Source: Parasedimentitalea marina (GTDB lineage Bacteria > Pseudomonadota > Alphaproteobacteria > Rhodobacterales > Rhodobacteraceae). From it: DNA of 64,000 nt. How positions within the stretch are numbered: the stretch's first letter is position 1; each line of letters begins with the position of its first letter. Where the stretch lies: NCBI RefSeq assembly GCF_004006175.1, contig NZ_CP033222.1, positions 1 through 64,000 on the forward strand, written 5' to 3'. The position numbers and the translations under genes are program-made. Of this stretch, positions 23,394 to 32,529 are shown one piece after another. The notes below the pieces were generated by a model. It saw nothing but the letters and a program-made list of their open reading frames with translations, made no database searches and was not told the DNA's origin.

Positions 23394-24656
23394 ATGGGCC
23401 CGATTTTCTCGATCGAAGATTTTGTGGACATGCTGCGCCGTCGGGCTGGCCTGATTGCCAAAGTGGTGTTCCTGGGGGCCTTGGTGTCGCTGTGGTATGC
23501 GGCGCGTCAGCCGAGACTGTATCAGGCCGCCGAAGTGATCCAGATCAGCCAACCGAAAATCGCGGACGATCTTGCCAGTTCCACGGTTGAGGGCTCGTCT
23601 GCGCGTCGATTGCAATTGATCCAGCAGCGCCTGATGACCCGCGACGCAGTGTTGGAAATTATTGAGAAATTTGGGCTTTTTGCAGATTTGCCGCAGTTGA
23701 AAACAGCGGAAAAGGTGGCGCTGATGCGCGAGTCGATCAGCATTGAAGGGGTTGCCGCTGCGCGCGAAGGCTTTGTCGATGATGGTACCATTTCGGTTCT
23801 CACCTTCATTGCCAAGATGCCAACCCCGGAGCAGGCACAGCAGGTGGCACATGAATTGTCCCGCCGCACAATCGAGCTGAGTATAGATTCGCGCACAGAG
23901 CTGGCCCGCGAAACCCTGACCTTTTTGAACGAACAAGAGGTCTCTCTTACTGATGACCTGAACACACTTGAGGACAATCTTGCCAGTTTCCGCACGGCCA
24001 ATAATGTGACGTCCCCTGGTGATGCCGTCTTTCGCCGGTCTGAACTGATCCCTATCAATGGTGGCCTGCTGGACATCGCCCGCGAGCTGATTGAAATCCG
24101 CCGGGCCGCTGAATATGCGACTGCCACAGAGCGCCCCGCGACAGCGCAACGGATGCAGGCTGGTTTTCAAGAGCAGTTGGACACGTTAGAGGCGCAGCGG
24201 GTGCTGTTGGTCGAGCGGAAGAGAGAACTGGAAGCCTCGTTGGAAATTTCTCCGGAAGTAGAACGAGAGCTGGATGGTTTTGCACGGCGCCAAGAACAAC
24301 TGCAGACCTCTCTGGATGCCATCATTTCCCGACGGACCGAGGCAGAAGTGGGGCTGCGCCTTGAAACCACCCATCAATCCGAGCGATTGACGGTGATCGA
24401 ACCGGCAGTTTTGCCGGAAGACCCGATCACCGGCGGGCGCAAGGCACTGGCTATTCTGGGCACGCTGGCCGGGGCGATGCTGGCGCTTGTATTGGCCTTT
24501 ATCCAAGAGCTGCGCCATCCGGTGCTGCGCAGCGCCGCTCAGATGCACCGTGAAACCGGCCTGACCCCGGTGGTGTTGATACCGGTCCTGCAAACGGAGC
24601 CTAAAAACAAGCTGAGCAATTTGTGGCGCAGGGCCCGTGGCTGGCGGCTGACATGA
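23394..24656 (+). CDS. Wzz-family polysaccharide chain-length / export protein
   Basis: Inner-membrane polysaccharide co-polymerase. Two membrane spans flank a large periplasmic region: LIAKVVFLGALVSLWYAA near residues 19-36 and ALAILGTLAGAMLALVLAFI near 352-371. The intervening part has a Wzz-type alpha/beta N-terminal portion (YQAAEVIQI...) and long helices rich in Glu/Arg/Leu suggesting coiled coil (about 150-330). A short cytoplasmic tail follows the second span, with no fused kinase. The partner ATPase is the preceding gene. It is predicted to set polymer length with the Wzy-like protein. Confidence 0.87.
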   Translation: MGPIFSIEDFVDMLRRRAGLIAKVVFLGALVSLWYAARQPRLYQAAEVIQISQPKIADDLASSTVEGSSARRLQLIQQRLMTRDAVLEIIEKFGLFADLPQLKTAEKVALMRESISIEGVAAAREGFVDDGTISVLTFIAKMPTPEQAQQVAHELSRRTIELSIDSRTELARETLTFLNEQEVSLTDDLNTLEDNLASFRTANNVTSPGDAVFRRSELIPINGGLLDIARELIEIRRAAEYATATERPATAQRMQAGFQEQLDTLEAQRVLLVERKRELEASLEISPEVERELDGFARRQEQLQTSLDAIISRRTEAEVGLRLETTHQSERLTVIEPAVLPEDPITGGRKALAILGTLAGAMLALVLAFIQELRHPVLRSAAQMHRETGLTPVVLIPVLQTEPKNKLSNLWRRARGWRLT

Positions 24657-24746
24657 TTTTGCCAAACCATTGCCGCGCAGAAAAATTTGTTGATTGGTGT
24701 AGAAATTATTTGCGTTGTGACAAGAGCTCTAACAAAGGTTTAGTCC

Positions 24747-26180
24747 ATGCCCCCGATTGATACTACCCGGCTTGATGGTGACCCCTACGAGAGTATCTAT
24801 GGGATTCGCGCCGATACGGCCTCGCGCGGGGTCGATTTGGAGGGTGCCCGGGTTACTGTCAATTATGCTGATGGGACAAGTGAGGTTCTGACATGGGAAG
24901 CATTGGATCCCTACACCAATGGCGGCGCCTCTGGCTCAGGCATCGAAATGTTCTTCGGCGACAATTGGCATGAGCTTTCGACGACCAAGCTTGTGGCTTC
25001 GATTGAAATTGATCTGACCCCTGCCAATTCGGTATTCGATACGACGACCACCCTCGACAGTGACCCGCTTGGCGGATCCACGCCAGGTTCAAAAATTGGG
25101 TATCCATTTGAACTGTCCCCTGAAAACAGTGATTTGTCTGATGACATTTCAATTACGTATTCAGACATCGTAAACTTGGCCGGGAGCCCGGCTGCGGGCG
25201 ATTTGTATACAACGATGCTGATCGACTTTTCAGCCCTTCCGGGTGGTGGGTTTTTGGGTGATCTGGAATGGAAAACTGACATCGACACGATGGAGGATTC
25301 CACCCAGACCGATTTAGTCGCCACCAATGACGAGCTGACGATTTCCGGGGATGGGTCCGAGACGCTGGATGTTTTGGGCAACGATGTTCACGTCGAAGGT
25401 GCCGGACTGACGGTGACCCACATCGATGGCCAATTGGTGACCGCCGGTGATACGGTGACACTAGACACTGGCGAAATGGTGACGCTGAACGCCGATGGAA
25501 CATTCTCTATTTCCAATGACAGTGCCGTAGATGAAACCAACACCTTTACCTATGTGGTTGCCGACGATCAGGGCAATGCTGATGTTGGCTTTGTTGATGT
25601 CACAACCGAAGTGGGCTCGCCGCCCTGTTTCGTCGCGGGAACGCTGATAGACACCAAAGGTGGTCCGGTGGCCGTTGAACTGCTGGAAGTGGGTACATTG
25701 ATCAACACCCGTGACCATGGTCCGCAGCCGCTGCGTTGGATTGGCCGCAGTTTTCGGCGCGCCGAAGGGCGCGATGCGCCGGTGGTTTTTGCTGCCGGGG
25801 CGCTTGGCGATCACGAGTGCATTGCGGTCTCTCCCAATCATCGGGTGCTGATCACATCAGAGCGGGCTGAACTTCTGTTTGGCCAGTCCGAGGTTCTGGT
25901 GAAGGCTAAGCATCTGATCAATGATAGTTCGATCCGGGTGCAGGCGGATGGGCAACAGGTGACCTATGTGCATCTGCTTTTTGATCAGCATGAAATCGTC
26001 TATGGCAACGGGCTTGAAAGCGAAAGCTATCATCCCGGTGCAGAAACCCTGGATGCTTTTGATGTTGAGACCAGGGCCGAAATTCTGGACCTGATGCCGG
26101 ACAGGGACAACTACGGGCCGACAGCCCGCCCGGCGTTGAAGTCCCACGAGAGTTTTCTGCTATCGGGCCTTGATCGCTAA
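24747..26180 (+). CDS. Hint-domain protein with Ig/cadherin-like repeat
   Basis: 477-residue acidic protein without a signal peptide. Residues about 180-290 form a cadherin/VCBS-like beta domain (LDVLGNDVHVEGAGLTV ... TLNADGTFSI ... TFTYVVADDQGN). It is followed by a Hint domain starting PCFVAGTLIDTKGG, with Cys294 as the expected autoprocessing nucleophile, then VELLEVGTLINTRDHG and SPNHRVLI. Hint_2 proteins of Rhodobacterales are often large, exported by type I secretion and self-cleaving. The N-terminal 180 residues are Asp/Gly/Ser-rich and unrecognised. It lies 90 bp after the Wzz gene and may be a surface or matrix protein. Export route and cleavage are inferred. Confidence 0.83.
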   Translation: MPPIDTTRLDGDPYESIYGIRADTASRGVDLEGARVTVNYADGTSEVLTWEALDPYTNGGASGSGIEMFFGDNWHELSTTKLVASIEIDLTPANSVFDTTTTLDSDPLGGSTPGSKIGYPFELSPENSDLSDDISITYSDIVNLAGSPAAGDLYTTMLIDFSALPGGGFLGDLEWKTDIDTMEDSTQTDLVATNDELTISGDGSETLDVLGNDVHVEGAGLTVTHIDGQLVTAGDTVTLDTGEMVTLNADGTFSISNDSAVDETNTFTYVVADDQGNADVGFVDVTTEVGSPPCFVAGTLIDTKGGPVAVELLEVGTLINTRDHGPQPLRWIGRSFRRAEGRDAPVVFAAGALGDHECIAVSPNHRVLITSERAELLFGQSEVLVKAKHLINDSSIRVQADGQQVTYVHLLFDQHEIVYGNGLESESYHPGAETLDAFDVETRAEILDLMPDRDNYGPTARPALKSHESFLLSGLDR

Positions 26181-26403
26181 GGGCAGGAGCGCTTGCTGAT
26201 CATTCGCGGGAGTGTTCCGCATCGCAACCTCGCACGGCGTTGATGGACCCACTTAATCATGACCCGATAGTATGGGCCGAAAACATACCCCCTAAATCCG
26301 ACGCAATTTGCGATTACGTCAGACCTCGTCGCTGTATCTTGGTGCCGTCTGCTTCATTGCGAAAATCGCTTGGAAAAGGCCATAGCAAAACCGGGCAGGT
26401 CCA

Positions 26404-27249
26404 TCACAAATAAGCCCCGCTTTGGTTGCGGATGTTTTCGGTCAACTTAATCCGCTCAATAGCGTTTGAAGTCGCGACCGTTGCAGACAGAAGTATTTCT
26501 ATCATTACTATTGTTGAAACCACCGATGGGTAATAGTGCGGGCTTGTCGTCGGGGCAAAGAAGACATGGTCGGCATGCTCGACCAGGGGTGAACTGGCTT
26601 TGTCGGTCAGGGCAAATACTTTGGCTTTTCTCTTGCTTGCATAGGCCGCAGCTACGACCGTCTCTCGGGCATAAGGGGCGAAGGCCATCACAAGAGCGGT
26701 ATCCTGTTCGGCAATCGAAGCGATGGTTTCAACCATCGTGGCGCTGCCCGAGTGATCGGTACGCAACCCCGGAATGGCCATTTGGCCAGTAGATTCCATC
26801 AATGCCGCCATCCAGTGCATGGACCCGGATCCTAGTATGAACGTGCGGTTTGAATTTTGGACGCATCTGGCGAATTCCTCGACCGCAGCAATGTCCAGAA
26901 GTTTCATCGTCTGGGCAATATTGCGGGTTGCAGCCTGGGCGATGTCATTGGAAAAATGATCGTCCTGACTTGAACCGACGCCGCTTTGCAATGCATCGGC
27001 GCGATTTCCAAACCCCTGGTTCACAAAGCGTTGCTGGAATTCACTGCGAAATGCCTCGTAACTTTCATAGTCCAGCGCACGGGCAAGCCTGAGCATTGTG
27101 GGCGAGGCGACATCGCAGGCCGTCGCAACAGTACGCATGGAATCAAATGCAATCCGGTCAGGATGGTCGAGCGCGTATCGCGCCGCCTTGCCAAGTTTTT
27201 TTGGCAGGTTTGGAAGAGCTTTTGCAAGCTGTTGATCAATTTGTGACAT
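26404..27249 (-). CDS. MurR/RpiR family transcriptional regulator
   Basis: N-terminal helix-turn-helix of the RpiR type (LDHPDRIAFDSMRTVATACDVASPTMLRLARALDYESYEAFRSEF) followed by a SIS domain (TFILGSGSMHWMAALMES ... DTALVMAFAPYARETV). The start at 27249 (MSQIDQQL) has a GGAG ten bases upstream and fits the family N-terminus. ATGs at 27282, 27291 and 27348 would run into the divergent promoter. RpiR regulators usually sense phosphosugars through the SIS domain. Here the gene faces soxBDAG copy 1, so control of sarcosine oxidation is inferred from context. Confidence 0.88.
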   Translation of the reverse strand: MSQIDQQLAKALPNLPKKLGKAARYALDHPDRIAFDSMRTVATACDVASPTMLRLARALDYESYEAFRSEFQQRFVNQGFGNRADALQSGVGSSQDDHFSNDIAQAATRNIAQTMKLLDIAAVEEFARCVQNSNRTFILGSGSMHWMAALMESTGQMAIPGLRTDHSGSATMVETIASIAEQDTALVMAFAPYARETVVAAAYASKRKAKVFALTDKASSPLVEHADHVFFAPTTSPHYYPSVVSTIVMIEILLSATVATSNAIERIKLTENIRNQSGAYL

Positions 27250-27341
27250 CTCAGCCGGGCTCCAATTTGTAGCGTTTGGCATGTTTCGCATAAATTCCGG
27301 TGGCTTGAAATTACGAAAAAAGGTAGCAGAAGAAATATACT

Positions 27342-27368
27342 TTGACAAGATGTACCAAGTGCTACAAT
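27342..27368 (+). promoter_or_regulatory. Candidate sigma-70 promoter for soxBDAG copy 1
   Basis: TTGACA (27342-27347) and TACAAT (27363-27368) are separated by 15 bp. The hexamers are near-perfect but the spacing is two bases short of optimum, which could mean activator dependence. They lie about 40 bp ahead of the soxB start, in the divergent rpiR-soxB region. Confidence 0.5.
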
Positions 27369-27407
27369 TTGAGCCAACGAATCATTGCTTGGGGGGCAAT
27401 TCGGTCC

Positions 27408-28664
27408 ATGTCGCACTACTCGGCCTTTTCGGTCTTTAAGAACGCCATATCGGGCAATCGGCATTGGTCACGGGTCTGGCGAGATCCAGAGCCAAAACCG
27501 CATTACGATGTGGTGATTATCGGGGCAGGCGGACATGGTCTGGCCACAGCGTATTATCTTGCGCGAGAACACGGCATTCGAAACGTAGCGGTGATCGAAA
27601 AAGGATGGCTGGGCGGCGGTAACACCGGGCGCAATACTACAATAGTCCGCTCGAACTACATGATGCCCGGCAATACGATGTTTTATGAACGCTCCATGAA
27701 GCTGTGGGAAAACCTCAGTCAGGATCTGAATTATAATGTGATGATTTCCCAGCGCGGGCAGTACAATCTGTGCCATTCGCCTAGCCAGATGGATGCGGCG
27801 CGCCGACGTGGAAATGTACTGAGCGGCAACGGGATTGAAGCGGAACTGTTTGACCGCTCTGAGGTGAAGCGGCGGCTGCCCTATCTGGATTATACGCCGC
27901 AGGCACGGTTCCCGATCCACGGAGCAATTTTTCAGTCCCGCGCTGGAACCGCGCGCCATGATGCGGTTGCTTGGGGTTATGCGCGGGCTGCGGACCAGCA
28001 GGGTGTAGACATTATCCAGCAATGTGAAGTGACGGGATACATTTGGGATAAGGGAAAGATCGCCGGTGTCGAAACCACGCGGGGTGCAATTCGGGCGGGC
28101 AAAGTCGGGATGGCTGTGGCCGGTCACACCGGGCATCTGGCAGGTATGGCAGGTCTGCGGCTGCCGATCGAGACCCATGTATTGCAAGCCTATGTGACCG
28201 AACCGTTGAAACCGCTGGTGGATACAGTGATCTCGTTTGGTGCGGCGCATTTCTATGTCAGCCAATCTGACAAAGGCGGCCTGGTGCTGGGTGGTGATCT
28301 GGATGGATACAATTCTTATGCGCAGCGGGGCGGCTTGCCCATGGTCGAACACACTCTGGCCAGCGCCAAAGCGTTAATGCCCTCAATTTCCCGGCTCAAA
28401 TTACTACGGCACTGGGCCGGAGTCATGGACATGTCGATGGATGGCTCTCCGATTATCGCGAAGACGCCGGTGGACGGGCTCTATCTGAACGGTGGCTGGT
28501 GTTACGGCGGCTTTAAGGCCACGCCGGCGTCGGGCTGGTGCTTTGCATGGACCATCGCCAAAGACCAGCCGCATGAGGACAATGCAGAATTCACGCTGAA
28601 CAGGTTCGAGCGTGGATATCAAATTGATGAAAAAGGTGTCGGACCGCACCCCAATGCTCACTAA
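27408..28664 (+). CDS. soxB: Sarcosine oxidase beta subunit, copy 1
   Basis: Catalytic flavoprotein subunit of heterotetrameric sarcosine oxidase, which demethylates sarcosine to glycine and passes formaldehyde to tetrahydrofolate. The FAD-binding motif is VVIIGAGGHGLATAYYLA, and the segment TARHDAVAWGYA contains the histidine region to which FMN is covalently bound in characterised enzymes. The C-terminal GGWCYGGFKATPASGW is conserved. The ATG at 27408 is preferred over 27342 because of a GGGGGG ribosome-binding site and because the length (418 residues) then matches copy 2. It is the first gene of soxBDAG. Confidence 0.93.
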   Translation: MSHYSAFSVFKNAISGNRHWSRVWRDPEPKPHYDVVIIGAGGHGLATAYYLAREHGIRNVAVIEKGWLGGGNTGRNTTIVRSNYMMPGNTMFYERSMKLWENLSQDLNYNVMISQRGQYNLCHSPSQMDAARRRGNVLSGNGIEAELFDRSEVKRRLPYLDYTPQARFPIHGAIFQSRAGTARHDAVAWGYARAADQQGVDIIQQCEVTGYIWDKGKIAGVETTRGAIRAGKVGMAVAGHTGHLAGMAGLRLPIETHVLQAYVTEPLKPLVDTVISFGAAHFYVSQSDKGGLVLGGDLDGYNSYAQRGGLPMVEHTLASAKALMPSISRLKLLRHWAGVMDMSMDGSPIIAKTPVDGLYLNGGWCYGGFKATPASGWCFAWTIAKDQPHEDNAEFTLNRFERGYQIDEKGVGPHPNAH

Positions 28665-28677
28665 GGATTTGGCATAG

Positions 28678-28941
28678 ATGATCAGGATTAACTGCCCAAT
28701 ATGCGGAACTCGAGACGAAAGCGAGTTCACCTATGGTGGAGATGCCACGGTGCGGCGCCCCGCGATGGAAGAGGACGCACCGGGACCATGGTTGGATTAT
28801 GTTTTTATGCGCGATAACCCGCGCGGACCACATCGGGAATTCTGGCACCATGTGCAGGGCTGTCGCCAGTGGCTGGTGTTGGACCGCAATACTTTGACCC
28901 ATGAAATTGGCACCTGTTTTCTTGCCAGGGATGCTGCGTGA
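28678..28941 (+). CDS. soxD: Sarcosine oxidase delta subunit, copy 1
   Basis: Small zinc-binding subunit of 87 residues. The ligands are visible: Cys6 and Cys9 in NCPICG, and the histidine/cysteine of WHHVQGCRQWLVL. The conserved patterns EFTYGGDATVRRP and DYVFMRDNPRGPHREFW are typical of SoxD. Its stop overlaps the soxA start as ATGA. Confidence 0.92.
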   Translation: MIRINCPICGTRDESEFTYGGDATVRRPAMEEDAPGPWLDYVFMRDNPRGPHREFWHHVQGCRQWLVLDRNTLTHEIGTCFLARDAA

Positions 28942-31900
28942 TGACTGGACGTCGACTTTCCACAGGCGGTCGTATTGACCGCAGCCAATCGCTTGATGCC
29001 CGGTTTGACGGGCGCCGACTGAAGGCACATCCCGGCGATACGCTGGCTTCCGCATTGGTAGCTTCGGGTGAGCAAATCGTGGCGCGTGGGTTCAAATACC
29101 ACCGGGCACGCGGCGTTTATTCCGCAGGAGCGGAAGAACCCAACGCCTATGTGCACCTTAGAACCGGTGGGCGACACGAGCCAAACGCCCGGGCCACCAC
29201 AACCGAGGCCTTTGGCGGTCTTATCGCGACGTCTCAGAATGCCTGGCCCGATGTGCGCCTGGATGCGGGCGCGGTTACTGGATATCTTTCACCATTTCTG
29301 AGCGCCGGGTTTTACTATAAAACCTTTATTGGCCCGTTCAATGGCACCAAGTACTGGATGTTCTGTGAGGGGCTGATCCGCAAGGCCGCTGGAATGGGGC
29401 GCGGTGTCAAGCGCGTCGATCCTGACAGCTATGAAAAGATAAATGCGTTTTGTGATTTGCTGGTGATCGGGGCCGGATCTGCAGGGCTGAGTGCGGCGTT
29501 GACGGCTGGCGCGGCGGGGGCCGATGTAATCCTGGTTGAACAGGATTTCGAACTTGGTGGCTCGCTGTTGTCCCAACCCGCGGGTGGCGCGAGTGATGAT
29601 TGGTTGGCCGCAGTCAAATCTAAGCTGAAGGCTCTGCCCAACGTCCGGATCCTGACCCGTACAACCGCATTTGGGGCTTATGACGAGGACGTCTATGGTT
29701 TGGTTGAACGGGTCAGTGACCATTTGGTGGTGCCTCAAGACAACCAACCGCGCCAGCGGTACTGGCTGACACGGGCAAAGCAGACAGTGCTGGCCACTGG
29801 GGCGATTGAGCGTCCACTGGTGTTTGGCAACAATGATTTGCCAGGGGTGATGCTAGCGGCCTCGATCCAGGCATATGCGAACCGATTTGGTGTATTGCCG
29901 GGGCAGCGCATTGTGCTGTGTACAAACAATAACAGCGCTTATCAGGTTGCGGTGCAACTGGCTGCAGTTGGGGCCAATGTGACGCTGGTGGATAGCCGCA
30001 ATTCAATTTCTGAAAACCTTGCTGAAACGCTGTCAAATTCTGGCGTAACAGTTCTGTTGGGCCGGTCAGTGATTGCCGCAAAGGGCCGCCGCAAAGTGGT
30101 GGCGGCGATGATCGTTCCGGTTGATACATCGGGCAAGGCCACAGGGACGGCTCAAAGGGTGGGTTGTGATGTGATAGGCCTGTCGGGCGGCTGGTCTCCG
30201 GTGGTGCATCTGTGGAGCCAGCGTTTTGGAAAACCCCGGTTTGACGAGGCCTCTGCGTCGTTTGTGCCAGACGATACCAGCCAGAATACAGTACACTGCG
30301 CCGGGCGAATGGTTGCACTCCAGACCTTGAGCGAGAGGGTGACTTCAGGGGGCAGGGCGGCAGATATGGCGCTAAAAGCCCTGTCCATGAAATTGGGTGA
30401 CAACCCGGTTCCAAAAGTACCAGAAATTGCGCTGGATACAGGCTGGGCTGATGGCCTGCAGGCCATCTGGGCGGTGACCGACGCCAAGGGGAACACCAAG
30501 GGTAAGGCATTTGTAGACATTCAACATGATGTCAAGCTGACGGATATCGATCAGGCCTATAGCGAGGGCTATGTCTCGGTCGAACATCTAAAACGCTATA
30601 CAACGGCTGGAATGGCACCGGATCAGGGCAAGACTTCCAACATTATCGCGCTGGCACGGGTTGCGGAACTGAGCGGCAGAACCATCCCCAATACCGGCAC
30701 GACAACGTTCCGCCCACCCTATACGCCGGTGGCGATTGGCGCCCTTGTGGGCCATGAACACGGGCACCATTTTACCGCTACACGATATTCACCACTTCAA
30801 GATTGGCATGTGGCAAATGGCGCTGTGATGTCGGAGGCCGGGGCCTGGATGCGCCCGTGGTATTACCCGCAAGGCGATGAAACGCTGCGCGATGCCTATA
30901 TTCGCGAGGCAACCCATGTGCGGGCCCATGTGGGAATGATCGATGTGTCCACGCTGGGCAAGATCGCTGTGCAGGGTCCGGACGCGGCCGAGTTTCTGAA
31001 CCGCATCTATGTGAATGGCTGGAAAACGCTGCAAGTTGGACGGCTGCGCTATGGTGTTATGCTGCGCGAGGATGGGTTTGTGATGGACGACGGGGCCACG
31101 GCACGCCTGGGCGAGCTTGATTACTTTATGTCGACCACCACCGCCAATGCTGCCAAGGTTCTGGCGATGTCAGAGCATTTGCTGCAAACCGCGTGGAAAG
31201 ATCTGAAAGTCCATGTCACCAGTGTGACCGATCAATGGGCGGCCTTTGCCATTGCTGGCCCCCAGGCCCGCAATGTGCTGCAATCCGTTCTGAAACAGGC
31301 GGACATCAGCCGTGCGGCGATGCCAAACAATCACTTTGTTTGCGACGTCATTGCAGGCGTTGATGTGCGTATTCACCGGATGAGCTATTCTGGTGAGCTG
31401 GCCTATGAGGTTTACGTCCCTTCTGGGCATGCTCTGCGCGTCTGGGATGCGCTACAGGATGCGGGCAAGCCGTTTGATTTGCAGCCCTACGGCACCGAGG
31501 CCATGGGGGCGCTGCGCATCGAAAAAGGCCATGTTGCGGGGCCGGAAATCGAGGGTCGTACAACGCTGAAGGATCTGGGACTGGAAGGATTTGCCTCGTC
31601 CAAGAAGCCCTTTGTCGGATCAGTCCTGAAAAACCGGCCCGTGCTAATTGACCCGGCTCGTACAACGCTGGTGGGGCTGAAGATTGTCGGCGACGCAGGC
31701 GCGCAGGCGGGATCGCTGATATATCCGAATGGACAGCCCGCTAAGGGTCATGGCGACGGTTGGGTTTCTTCCACAACCTATTCTCCGGCCTTGGGTAAAA
31801 GTATCGCGCTGGCACTGGTCAAAAATGGCAAATCGCGTATCGGCGAGGAGGTGCAGGTGGTCAACCATGTGAGCAATCAATCGTTGGTGGCACAGATTGT

Positions 31901-31946
31901 GTCTCCGCATTTCTTTGATCCTAAAGGGGAACGGCAAAATGCTTGA
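28938..31946 (+). CDS. soxA: Sarcosine oxidase alpha subunit, copy 1
   Basis: Large subunit, 1002 residues. The N-terminal 2Fe-2S-like fold without cluster contains HPGDTLASALVASGEQIV and FKYHRARGV. A pyridine-nucleotide disulphide-oxidoreductase type domain with the NAD site DLLVIGAGSAGLSAALTA follows. The C-terminal third is a GcvT-like tetrahydrofolate-binding domain (VGMIDVSTLGKIAVQGPDAAEFLNRIY ... SYSGELAYEVYVPS). The subunit channels the methyl group from the SoxB site to folate, giving 5,10-methylene-THF. It overlaps soxD and soxG. Confidence 0.94.
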   Translation: MMTGRRLSTGGRIDRSQSLDARFDGRRLKAHPGDTLASALVASGEQIVARGFKYHRARGVYSAGAEEPNAYVHLRTGGRHEPNARATTTEAFGGLIATSQNAWPDVRLDAGAVTGYLSPFLSAGFYYKTFIGPFNGTKYWMFCEGLIRKAAGMGRGVKRVDPDSYEKINAFCDLLVIGAGSAGLSAALTAGAAGADVILVEQDFELGGSLLSQPAGGASDDWLAAVKSKLKALPNVRILTRTTAFGAYDEDVYGLVERVSDHLVVPQDNQPRQRYWLTRAKQTVLATGAIERPLVFGNNDLPGVMLAASIQAYANRFGVLPGQRIVLCTNNNSAYQVAVQLAAVGANVTLVDSRNSISENLAETLSNSGVTVLLGRSVIAAKGRRKVVAAMIVPVDTSGKATGTAQRVGCDVIGLSGGWSPVVHLWSQRFGKPRFDEASASFVPDDTSQNTVHCAGRMVALQTLSERVTSGGRAADMALKALSMKLGDNPVPKVPEIALDTGWADGLQAIWAVTDAKGNTKGKAFVDIQHDVKLTDIDQAYSEGYVSVEHLKRYTTAGMAPDQGKTSNIIALARVAELSGRTIPNTGTTTFRPPYTPVAIGALVGHEHGHHFTATRYSPLQDWHVANGAVMSEAGAWMRPWYYPQGDETLRDAYIREATHVRAHVGMIDVSTLGKIAVQGPDAAEFLNRIYVNGWKTLQVGRLRYGVMLREDGFVMDDGATARLGELDYFMSTTTANAAKVLAMSEHLLQTAWKDLKVHVTSVTDQWAAFAIAGPQARNVLQSVLKQADISRAAMPNNHFVCDVIAGVDVRIHRMSYSGELAYEVYVPSGHALRVWDALQDAGKPFDLQPYGTEAMGALRIEKGHVAGPEIEGRTTLKDLGLEGFASSKKPFVGSVLKNRPVLIDPARTTLVGLKIVGDAGAQAGSLIYPNGQPAKGHGDGWVSSTTYSPALGKSIALALVKNGKSRIGEEVQVVNHVSNQSLVAQIVSPHFFDPKGERQNA

Positions 31947-32529
31947 TGTTCTCTCACCGCTTGGCAACGCCCAAAAGTTTGGACGATTTGGTGCTGAATG
32001 TGCCGCCGGGCCGGGCGTGTGCCTATCCGAAACACGGCTGACATCTCTTGTTCAGGTCGCGGGGTGGGGTGATTTTGAAGAACGGGTGATGCCGGGCTTG
32101 AAAAGCCTTGGCTTTGGGGATGCGGGCGATTTTCGCAAATGCCGTGTCAGCCGGGACATACAGCTTTTCCGGATATCCCCCGACCGGATACTGCTTGCAT
32201 CCTTGTCACCTGTTCGCCTGCCGGGCACCTTGCAAAGCAGTGGATCCCTGGCGATGCTGGATGTGGGCCATGCGCGCAGTTCAATCGTCATAGAAGGGTC
32301 GTCTGCCGAAGAGGTCATGGCGCGTCTGGCCCCGGTTGATTTTCGGGAGGCTGCAATGCCCACTGGAGATTTTGTCCAGACCGGCATTCATCATGTGGGC
32401 GTATTGATCCACAGAACCTCAGCTACGCGGTTTGAAATCCTTACTCCGGTCACTTGGGCCCGCAGCCTTTGGGATTTCATCTGCCTGAATGCCGCACCGT
32501 TTGGCTATGACGTCAAGGGGGCCACATGA
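31939..32529 (+). CDS. soxG: Sarcosine oxidase gamma subunit, copy 1
   Basis: 196-residue subunit that packs against SoxA in the heterotetramer. The conserved RILLASLSPVRLPGTL and MLDVGHARSSIVIEG segments, and ILTPVTWARSLWDFICLNAAPFG near the C-terminus, fit SoxG. The ATG at 31939 overlaps the soxA stop by 8 bases; an ATG 14 codons earlier would overlap too far. The stop overlaps the MmgE/PrpD start as ATGA, tying that gene to the operon. Confidence 0.85.
   Translation: MLDVLSPLGNAQKFGRFGAECAAGPGVCLSETRLTSLVQVAGWGDFEERVMPGLKSLGFGDAGDFRKCRVSRDIQLFRISPDRILLASLSPVRLPGTLQSSGSLAMLDVGHARSSIVIEGSSAEEVMARLAPVDFREAAMPTGDFVQTGIHHVGVLIHRTSATRFEILTPVTWARSLWDFICLNAAPFGYDVKGAT

Noticed and set aside
27468..28352. 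294-codon minus-strand frame opposite soxB copy 1
   Set aside because: Antisense shadow; no ribosome-binding site or recognisable motif.
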